Source: Deltaproteobacteria bacterium (lineage in GTDB: Bacteria > Myxococcota > UBA796 > SXON01). From it: 27,063 nt of DNA. Position numbers and translations under genes: made by a program. The stretch lies in assembly GCA_947483545.1 (NCBI GenBank), contig CANKNP010000022.1, forward strand, positions 1-27,063. Reading direction: 5' to 3'. The notes under the pieces were generated by a model. It ran no database searches, was not told the origin of the DNA, and worked only from the letters and a program-made list of their open reading frames with translations. This document shows positions 21,413 to 27,063 of this stretch, piece by piece. Position 1 is the stretch's first letter; each line of letters begins with the position of its first letter.

Positions 21413-22690
21413 ATGATGCTGTGCTACAGCAAGCGCATGAACACCCCCAAGATCTCCTCGGCGATGGGCTTGCTCGCGGTCCTCTCGCTCGTGTACCTGC
21501 TCAACTTCCTGGATCGCACGCTGATCTACATCTTGTTCCCGGCGATCAAGAAGGAGATGGTGCTGAGCGACATGCAGCTCGCGGCGCTGGGAACGACGTC
21601 GTTCGTGCTGTTCTACACCTCGTTGGGGTTGCCGTTCGGGCGGCTCGCCGACCGCGTGTCCCGGCGCGGGATGATCGCGGCGGGGCTCGTCACCTGGTCC
21701 CTGGCGAGCGCGGCGACGAGCCTGGCGACGGGCTTCTGGTCGTTGTTCTTCTGCCGTGTGCTGGTGGGCATCGGAGAGGCTTCGCTCGGGCCGGCGGCGA
21801 TGTCCCTGCTCGCGGACAAGTTCCCCGCTGAGCGCCGCGCGACCGCGCAGTCGGTCTACTCCGCAGGCGTTCCGCTCGGCGCAGCCGCCGCTTTCTGGCT
21901 CGGTGGCTACATCGGCGATGCCCACGGGTGGCGCACGGCCTTCGTCGCCCTTGGCCTACCGGGGGTCGCGCTCGCCGGGATCGTGATGCTCCTGGTCGAG
22001 CCCAAGCGTACGTCTGCTGCAGTGCAGCGTCGCCCGTTCCTCGCAGACCTCACCACGATCCTCCGGTCGCCGGGGCTGCCGAGGGTGCTCGCCGGCCTCG
22101 CGCTGGTCGCCATCGCCGCGAACAGCCTCTCGATCTGGGTGCCCACCTGGCTCGTTCGGGAGCGTGGCTTCGCGGTCGGCGAGGTAGGCCAGCTCGCCGG
22201 GATGATCATGGCGACCGCCGGTCTCGCGGGCACGCTCGGGGGGGGCGCCCTCGCGGATGCCTGGCAGCGCCGCTCGCCGCAGGGGCGGGCCTACTTTGTG
22301 GCCAGCCTCGCGGGGTTGGCGGCGGGCGCCTGGGTGGTGCTCTTGCAAGGTCCGACGGGCGCGACGATGATCGCGGCGTACGCGGTCCTCGCGTTCACAG
22401 GGCTCGGCTGGCTCGGGCCGGCCGCAGCCGAGGTTCAAGCGCGGGTGCCCGCAGAGCTGCGCGGGCTCGGCATTGCGGTGTATTTCCTGGTGGTGAACCT
22501 GGTCGGGTACGGGATCGCGCCGTTGGTGATCGGGGGGATCTCGGACCGCCTGGTCGCGCCCGGGCTCGGCCAGGCGCTGCTGATCTTGCCGGTTTGTTGC
22601 ATTGCGGCAGCGGGTGTGCTCGGCGCCTCGGGCTGGCGGTCGTCGCGAAGCACGCTCGCTGGCTCGCCTGCCGTTCCTCGTTCCGCGTAG
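21413..22690 (+). CDS. MFS transporter (spinster-like)
   Basis: A 425-residue protein with about 12 hydrophobic segments. After the first helix comes NFLDRTLIYILFPAIKKEM, and the loop GRLADRVSRRGM is the MFS motif A; GIGEASLGPAAMSLLADKF and RRATAQSVYSAGVPLG are typical of the spinster/lysolipid and phthalate/hexuronate-type subgroups. The start is either ATG 21413, directly after the TGA of the previous gene, or ATG 21437, giving a more usual N-terminus; the choice is unclear. The substrate cannot be read from the sequence. Terminates convergently with the zinc-ribbon gene, 11 bp apart. Confidence 0.92.
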   Translation: MMLCYSKRMNTPKISSAMGLLAVLSLVYLLNFLDRTLIYILFPAIKKEMVLSDMQLAALGTTSFVLFYTSLGLPFGRLADRVSRRGMIAAGLVTWSLASAATSLATGFWSLFFCRVLVGIGEASLGPAAMSLLADKFPAERRATAQSVYSAGVPLGAAAAFWLGGYIGDAHGWRTAFVALGLPGVALAGIVMLLVEPKRTSAAVQRRPFLADLTTILRSPGLPRVLAGLALVAIAANSLSIWVPTWLVRERGFAVGEVGQLAGMIMATAGLAGTLGGGALADAWQRRSPQGRAYFVASLAGLAAGAWVVLLQGPTGATMIAAYAVLAFTGLGWLGPAAAEVQARVPAELRGLGIAVYFLVVNLVGYGIAPLVIGGISDRLVAPGLGQALLILPVCCIAAAGVLGASGWRSSRSTLAGSPAVPRSA

Positions 22691-22701
22691 GGCCGGCGGC
22701 C

Positions 22702-23067
22702 TCACCCCCGGAAGGCACTCGCACAGAACAGCAACACCACAAGCACCAACCGCCCAACAAACGCGTGACGGGCTCCGCGTTTCGTCTCGGCCTTCGCGGC
22801 GAGGGCCGTCCCGATCACCCCCCAGAGGCCGAAGATCCTCCCGAGTGCCACGCCAAGCAGGTACGACCCCTCCGGTTGGGCGTCACCCCCGCTCCCCGCT
22901 TCGCGCCGCTGAAGGGCAACCCGATTGGCCTCGATTCGGGCGGCGGCTTCGGGTCCGGGATCGCTCCGGCTGTCCCTGCGGCACGCTGGACACTGTCCGT
23001 TCGTTTCGAAGCGTACATAGGTACCGCAATGGCGACACGAACCCATGCCGGTTTGAACGGTGGCCAT
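22702..23067 (-). CDS. Zinc-ribbon membrane protein of unknown function
   Basis: 121 residues from the ATG at 23067, which has a strong AGAGGG upstream (spacing about 5); longer frames to 23190 run through the 27-bp palindromic element and are unlikely. Near the N-terminus CRHCG and CPACR form two CxxC knuckles, as in zinc ribbons. The middle is charged, and the C-terminal half has two hydrophobic segments (LLGVALGRIFGLWGVIGTALAA and FVGRLVLVVLLFCASAF), so it is probably a membrane-anchored protein. I do not recognise a family. Confidence 0.75.
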   Translation of the reverse strand: MATVQTGMGSCRHCGTYVRFETNGQCPACRRDSRSDPGPEAAARIEANRVALQRREAGSGGDAQPEGSYLLGVALGRIFGLWGVIGTALAAKAETKRGARHAFVGRLVLVVLLFCASAFRG

Positions 23068-23126
23068 CAAGCCCTCTGGGCCGGATGCTACCACACCAGC
23101 CGCCCGCTGATCTGTGATCCGTCGGT

Positions 23127-23153
23127 CACAAACCAGCCCCCAGCTGATCTGTG
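23127..23153. repeat. Second copy of the 27-bp palindromic element
   Basis: Matches 20091-20117 at 25 of 27 positions; the right arm and loop are identical (21-bp core at 23134-23154), while the left arm has two changes that break two stem pairs. A further 14-bp partial copy (GCTGATCTGTGATC) lies at 23106-23119. It sits between the divergent starts of the zinc-ribbon and oxidase genes, so it is not a terminator here. Confidence 0.8.
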
Positions 23154-23211
23154 AGCGGACGTCCCGGTTAGCAGCGCCAGTGAATCCCAACCTTGCCGCA
23201 GGAGAGCGTCC

Positions 23212-24324
23212 ATGAAGGTGGTTGTCGTCGGCGCAGGCATCGTCGGGTCAGCCACCGCCTGGCGGCTCGCCGCGCGGGGCTGTGAGGTCCATCTGGTCGA
23301 GCAGTTCGCGCATGGCCACACCCGGGGGTCCAGCCACGGCAACGCCCGCATCACGCGCACGACCTACAAGCACCCCGCTTACGTCGCGCTCGCCAGCACG
23401 GCGCACGCGATCGACTGGCCCGAGCTTGCGGCGGAGTCCGGTCGCACGCTCCTGCACCGCGGCGGGGACGCGGTCGTCTGGGGTCCCGAAGGTCCCCGAC
23501 TCGCGGCGTACGCGGATGCGATCTCCGATCCCGCGGCGGTCGTGCAGCTCCCCGTCGCAGAGGCCCGCCAGCGGTTCCCCGGCCTGCGGTTTCCAGACGC
23601 CGAGCGGGTGCTGTGGGATCGGACCGCCGCGGTTGTCGCCGCCGCTGACACCATGAACGCGCTCCGGGAGGTTGGCGGCGCCCGGGGTGTCGTGCTGCAC
23701 GAGCACACGCGCGTGACCGGGTACGACGCAGGCGAGGACGGTGTGATCGTGCACACCGACGGCGGCGATCTGACCGGCGACATGCTGGTCCTCGCTCAGG
23801 GTCCTTGGGCGGTCGCGCAGGTCGGGCTTCGTGCGACCCCGGCCCGCCAGCACGTCGGCTACTGGCCGCTCAAGGGCGCCCGCGCCGGGGCGTTCCCGTG
23901 CTGGATCCACCTCGACACCGACGAAGCGCACTACGGCCTGCCCGGCATCGGCGAAGAGGTGCTGAAGGCGGCCCTGCACTACACCGCCGCAGACGATCAG
24001 GGTGACGACCCCGACGTGACCGTGTCGGACGCCGATCCCGTGGCCATCGCGGCGGTCGAGGCCCACCTTCGCGAGTGGTTCGACGGCCTCGGCCCGCTCG
24101 TCCACAGCGAGACGTGCTTCTACACCAACACGCCCGACGAGGACTTTGTCCTGGGCCACCTCGCTCCTCGCGTGGTCATCGGCGGAGGGCTCTCAGGCCA
24201 CGGCTTCAAGTTCGGCCCGCTGCTGGGGAGGATCCTGGCGGACTTGGTGATGGACGGGCAGTGCAGAATCCCGGCGTTCGCCGATCACCGAGAGCGGTTC
24301 AGTCCGGGCTCTGCCACGCAGTGA
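23212..24324 (+). CDS. FAD-dependent amine oxidase of the sarcosine oxidase/N-methyltryptophan oxidase type
   Basis: A 370-residue flavoprotein. The N-terminus has the dinucleotide-binding fold (VVVVGAGIVGSATAWRLAARGCEVHLVE), and GSSHGNARITRTTY is the signature of monomeric sarcosine oxidase and relatives. The sequence CFYTNTPDEDFVLG holds Cys302, matching the residue that binds FAD covalently in that family, and GEEVLKAALHY holds Lys252 in the position of the lysine that activates oxygen. GGGLSGHGFKFGPLLG completes the family pattern. Likely reaction: oxidation of an N-methyl amino acid or secondary amine, releasing hydrogen peroxide; the substrate is unknown. The 3' end overlaps the convergent lipoprotein gene by 26 bp. 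Confidence 0.93.
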   Translation: MKVVVVGAGIVGSATAWRLAARGCEVHLVEQFAHGHTRGSSHGNARITRTTYKHPAYVALASTAHAIDWPELAAESGRTLLHRGGDAVVWGPEGPRLAAYADAISDPAAVVQLPVAEARQRFPGLRFPDAERVLWDRTAAVVAAADTMNALREVGGARGVVLHEHTRVTGYDAGEDGVIVHTDGGDLTGDMLVLAQGPWAVAQVGLRATPARQHVGYWPLKGARAGAFPCWIHLDTDEAHYGLPGIGEEVLKAALHYTAADDQGDDPDVTVSDADPVAIAAVEAHLREWFDGLGPLVHSETCFYTNTPDEDFVLGHLAPRVVIGGGLSGHGFKFGPLLGRILADLVMDGQCRIPAFADHRERFSPGSATQ

Positions 24325-25087
24325 GCATCCTGCCGGCGCCCAGGTCCACCACGCCGACGCCCTCCGCGAACGCGAGCGCCCCGCCGGGCGAGTAGGTGAT
24401 CCGCCAGCCCGGAAAGGTGCCGATGGGCGTGGCGATGAGCTGAAAGGCGACCGCTGCGGAGGTGGACCACGGGATCGTGGTGTCCTGCGTCGTGTTGCCC
24501 GCGCTGTCCGTGACGACGAGTCGGACGGTCCCCGAGGTGCTGAACCTCGGTGTGGTGGCCGGCGCCCCAGGCACGAAGAGGACGGGCGGCTCGTAGGTGA
24601 TGGTCTCAGTCGAGGTCGGGTCGGAGGCGTTCGGATGCTCGATGCCGACGATGTAGACGTCCTCGCCCTCAGACAGGTAGTACGCCGTCGCCTCGTCGAA
24701 GACGTCGATCTCGTCGCTGGACTGCCACTGGTAGATGGACTTGGTGGTCAGGTCGTTGAACACCACGCTCCCGCGGGTCTCCCGATGCTCCTGGCTGCCG
24801 TCCGGTGCGTTGTAGGTCCAGGACCAACCCTGTCCGAGCGGGAAGAGGCTGTGGGCTTCTGCCGACTCTTCGGTGTCCTGGCGGCGGCCCGTGTCGAAGG
24901 TGTCCCGGCGAAACCCGCTGTCTACGCCGCGATGGGCGCCGCCACAGGCGAAGGCGAGCGCCGGGAGCCAGAACGGAAGGCGCCACGAAGGGACGCGAAC
25001 ACCAGCCCGCGGATGCGGGCGTTCTTCGCCAACACTGGCCGATGCGCCCGGCCCGCGCCCTCGCGGGGCGGGGGAATCGGCGATCAA
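24299..25087 (-). CDS. Lipoprotein of unknown function
   Basis: 262 residues if it begins at the TTG at 25087, which overlaps the stop of the upstream gene as TTGA, suggesting coupling. The N-terminus before the hydrophobic lipobox segment (LPFWLPALAFAC, Cys48) is then unusually long and basic; no other start codon lies in frame near it, so a non-standard start or an N-terminal error is possible. The rest is a secreted beta-rich protein: SLFPLGQGWSWTYNAPDG, IYQWQSSDEIDVFDEATAYYL and TFPGWRITYSPGGALAFAEGVGVVDLGAG, a type seen in lipoproteins of myxobacteria with no known function. Confidence 0.7.
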   Translation of the reverse strand: MIADSPAPRGRGPGASASVGEERPHPRAGVRVPSWRLPFWLPALAFACGGAHRGVDSGFRRDTFDTGRRQDTEESAEAHSLFPLGQGWSWTYNAPDGSQEHRETRGSVVFNDLTTKSIYQWQSSDEIDVFDEATAYYLSEGEDVYIVGIEHPNASDPTSTETITYEPPVLFVPGAPATTPRFSTSGTVRLVVTDSAGNTTQDTTIPWSTSAAVAFQLIATPIGTFPGWRITYSPGGALAFAEGVGVVDLGAGRMLTAWQSPD

Positions 25088-26586
25088 CCGCCCCCGCTTG
25101 TCCCGTCGAACCCGAGGGATCGGGCGCGGACGATCTGCCTGTCCGCCCGCTGTAGGACATCCTCGAAGCCCTCGGTCGTGTCGGCCAGGCCAGCGCACAG
25201 GGTCAACGACGCGAGCGCCGGGCGGACGGAGAGGCGCTCCTTGAACCGGGCACGCACCGCGGTGAGGCGAATGCGCCCGTTTGCAGCGCTGCAGTTCGGC
25301 AAAAGCGTCGCGAAGCCGGAAGCGCCGATGTGCCCGACGGAGTCGGTCTCCCGCAGGCCATCCCGCAGCGCGAGCGCGAGGCACCGTTCAGCGAAGATCG
25401 CCGTGCCCTCCCCACGCTGTTTACGCACCTCCCGCAGGCGGTCCACCTCGGTCCGCAGCACGCAAAGCGGCGCCCGAAACCGGCGGGCGGCGGCGATCTC
25501 GCGGTCCGCGGCCCGGAGTAGCGCGGCCCGGGACAAGGCCCCCGTCTCCAGCTCCACGTCGCGAAGTGCCCGCTCTCGCCGCGCGCGCTCCAGGAGCGCG
25601 CTCACCCTGGCCTTGAGCGTCGAAGGGGGAAGATCCCGGCGAAGAACGCCCTCAGCGTCGGTGAGCATCGCCTGGGACTCGCCCCGCGCGTCGTCCACAA
25701 CGAGCACCCTCGGCACCTCGCCGTGGCGGTGGTGCGCACGCAGCACACTCACCAGATCAAGGGCTTGCAAGCGCCGAAGATCCGAACAGATCGCGATCAG
25801 GTCCGGCAAGGAGTCGTCGAGCGCGGCGAGCAGATCCATGTCCTCGCCGATGGCCACGACGCGCGCCGGATCGCCGATCAGGAGTCCCCCGACCATGCCG
25901 GCGGCCTCTTTCGTCGGGGCGATGACCGCGATGCGGTAGCCTCCTTGCGAGCTGGCGGTGAGCCGGGCGCGGATCATCGGCAGCGCCGCCCGCAGATCCA
26001 GCGGGAGCGGCAGGTAGCCGGCCGCTCCAAAGCGCGCAGCGAGCAGGCGATCCGCGAGATCCCGGCCCTCCCCGTACACGTAGAACGGCACGCCCCGAAC
26101 ATCCCCGTTGTCGAGCGACAGCGAGTCGAGCGCCGAGCTCGGGATGAGGATCGCGGCGGGTGACTCGACCTGGGCCAGCGCGACCGCCTGCTCCGCGCTG
26201 TGAACCACCTGCACGACGACCGCCAGGCCTTCCGCCTGCTGCCGAAGCACCGCCTCGGTTGGACCTGTGGCGAGCGCCACGATCAGCGGGCGGAGCACCG
26301 GGGCGACGCCGTCCAGGCTGCGGCACTGCTCCAGCAGCACGTCCAGCGCCTGGGGTCCCAGCCCACCCTCCGCAGCGGCGACCGCCTCGGCCGCCGCTTG
26401 CTCTACCTCCACCAGCCCCAGCGACGCCGACGTGGTCCGGATCTTGGACAGGCTGTCGATGAGCGCGTCGCGAAGATCCGCGTCCTTCCTGGCCTCACGC
26501 CAAAGCGCCTGCGCCTCCAGCGTCTGCCGGTGCAGCATCGCGCCAAAGCTGCCCCGCAGTCGCTCGATCTCGGCCAGAACCCGCAT
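25084..26586 (-). CDS. Degenerate signalling protein: Hpt-like, two receiver-like and GGDEF-like domains
   Basis: A 500-residue protein with an AAGGAG 7 nt before the ATG. Residues about 1-95 are an Hpt-like bundle; the phosphoacceptor region reads SKIRTTSASLG where canonical Hpt reads HxLKGxxxxLG, so His is Ser. About 120-215 and 218-345 are receiver-like folds (VVVQVVHSAEQAVALAQVESPAAILI; RIAVIAPTKEAAGMVGG ... PDLIAICSDL), with the phosphoacceptor position Pro and Cys. About 350-500 is GGDEF-like (AADREIAAARRFRAPLCVL ... GHIGASGFATLLPN), with GGDEF replaced by GASGF. All key residues are lost, so it probably binds partners rather than transferring phosphate or making c-di-GMP. PleD-like architecture. 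Translationally coupled to the lipoprotein gene. Confidence 0.85.
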   Translation of the reverse strand: MRVLAEIERLRGSFGAMLHRQTLEAQALWREARKDADLRDALIDSLSKIRTTSASLGLVEVEQAAAEAVAAAEGGLGPQALDVLLEQCRSLDGVAPVLRPLIVALATGPTEAVLRQQAEGLAVVVQVVHSAEQAVALAQVESPAAILIPSSALDSLSLDNGDVRGVPFYVYGEGRDLADRLLAARFGAAGYLPLPLDLRAALPMIRARLTASSQGGYRIAVIAPTKEAAGMVGGLLIGDPARVVAIGEDMDLLAALDDSLPDLIAICSDLRRLQALDLVSVLRAHHRHGEVPRVLVVDDARGESQAMLTDAEGVLRRDLPPSTLKARVSALLERARRERALRDVELETGALSRAALLRAADREIAAARRFRAPLCVLRTEVDRLREVRKQRGEGTAIFAERCLALALRDGLRETDSVGHIGASGFATLLPNCSAANGRIRLTAVRARFKERLSVRPALASLTLCAGLADTTEGFEDVLQRADRQIVRARSLGFDGTSGGG

Positions 26587-27063
26587 CCACCTCTCCTTCG
26601 ACGGTCACCCGTCCCGTGCACGGTAGCGGGCGGCGGGGGTTCTTGCCAGGAGAAAGCCCAAGGAGGGGGCGGCTGGGCATTGTTTCCTGGGGGGGCCTGG
26701 CTGATGCCGGCCCCCTCCCAGACCCCCCAGCTCGCTACCGCTCGGGTCCCCAGGCATGGATCTGGCCGGCGGTCTCGGGCCGAGTACGGCCCGAGACACG
26801 GTTCCGCGTCCTCGGGTACTCGGACGCGTAGGGCTGGGAGTCGCCGCCGAATGGTACGCAGTCCCCCCACCCCCGCGTCTTCCCCTTCTCCCTCCGGGCC
26901 CTCCGGGAGAAGGTGCCGCCGTAGTCGGCGGCGGATGAGGGCTCCCCACCGCGATTCCTACGGGCGGTTCACGGCCCGACCGGCCCTGGCGGCGGTGGGA
27001 CGGAGCCCGCCAGCGACCGAATCCATCGATCGGGAGGGCCTCCCGTTCGGCGAGATCCATCGA
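26587..27063. repeat. Noncoding end with two hairpins and a REP-like unit
   Basis: No credible gene. Contents: a perfect hairpin at 26772-26797 (GTCTCGGGCC / GGCCCGAGAC, loop GAGTAC); a second one at 26805-26828 (CGCGTCC / GGACGCG, 10-nt loop); and a REP-like unit at 26885-26941 of the family seen near 160 and 6872, with CTTCTCCC/GGGAGAAG around a longer loop, GCCGCCG/CGGCGGC around TAGT and GATGAGGG. The bases GTTCACGGCCCGA that follow near 26969 recur near 260-271 beside the first copy. Confidence 0.75.

Noticed and set aside
21928..23154. Plus-strand 408-residue frame overlapping the MFS transporter
   Set aside because: Out-of-frame shadow that runs through the MFS end, the zinc-ribbon gene and the palindromic element.
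26605..27060. Minus-strand 151-residue frame at the window end
   Set aside because: It runs through two hairpins and the REP-like repeat and its sequence is low-complexity Pro/Arg/Gly without a domain.

Overview
The window is very GC-rich, has a strong G/C preference at third codon positions, and carries gene families common in Myxococcota and related former Deltaproteobacteria: MopE-like metal-binding repeats joined to a beta-helix, TonB-like proteins with Gly-Val linkers, several lipoproteins, and a PKS/alpha-oxoamine-synthase megasynthase. I infer an uncultured or poorly sampled myxobacterium-like organism. This is a family-level impression, since the window holds no rRNA or other taxonomic marker gene.

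Region 1 (1-9806) is the most distinctive part. Three minus-strand genes encode a fatty acyl-AMP ligase (7275-9113), a free acyl carrier protein (6960-7199) and a 2082-residue polyketide synthase (307-6555) ordered KS-AT-ACP-KR-DH with a C-terminal PLP-dependent alpha-oxoamine synthase. A hotdog thioesterase (9378-9806) is divergent from them. They suggest a fatty acid is activated, loaded on ACP, extended with malonyl units, reduced and dehydrated, then released by decarboxylative condensation with an amino acid, giving a long-chain alpha-amino ketone related to sphingoid bases. The domain order is that of PUFA and enediyne synthases rather than textbook modular PKS. An inverted repeat in the divergent intergenic region is a candidate operator, and a 7-bp tandem repeat sits directly before the PKS start codon.

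Region 2 (9790-17237) holds a possible frameshifted small zinc-ribbon gene, an ATPase fused to a PD-(D/E)XK nuclease-like domain, a large surface lipoprotein (six MopE-type units plus a long beta-helix), an unknown 92-residue protein, a roughly 650-bp gene-poor stretch of weaker codon bias, and the housekeeping GTPase ychF.

Region 3 (17293-24324) runs mostly on the plus strand: an NTF2-like protein, an outer-membrane porin-like protein followed tightly by two tandem TonB-like paralogues, a lipoprotein, a small membrane protein and an MFS transporter, then a minus-strand zinc-ribbon membrane protein and a plus-strand sarcosine-oxidase-type flavoenzyme. A 27-bp palindromic element occurs at both 20091 and 23127. 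The two TonB-like genes are a recent duplication in which a one-base indel changed the reading frame of the linker in the second copy.

Region 4 (24299-27063) has two minus-strand genes, a degenerate signalling protein (Hpt-REC-REC-GGDEF, each lacking its key residue) overlapping a lipoprotein, then a noncoding end with hairpins and a REP-like repeat. The same REP family (two stem-loops followed by GATGAGGG) also occurs at 1-207 and 6872-6919.
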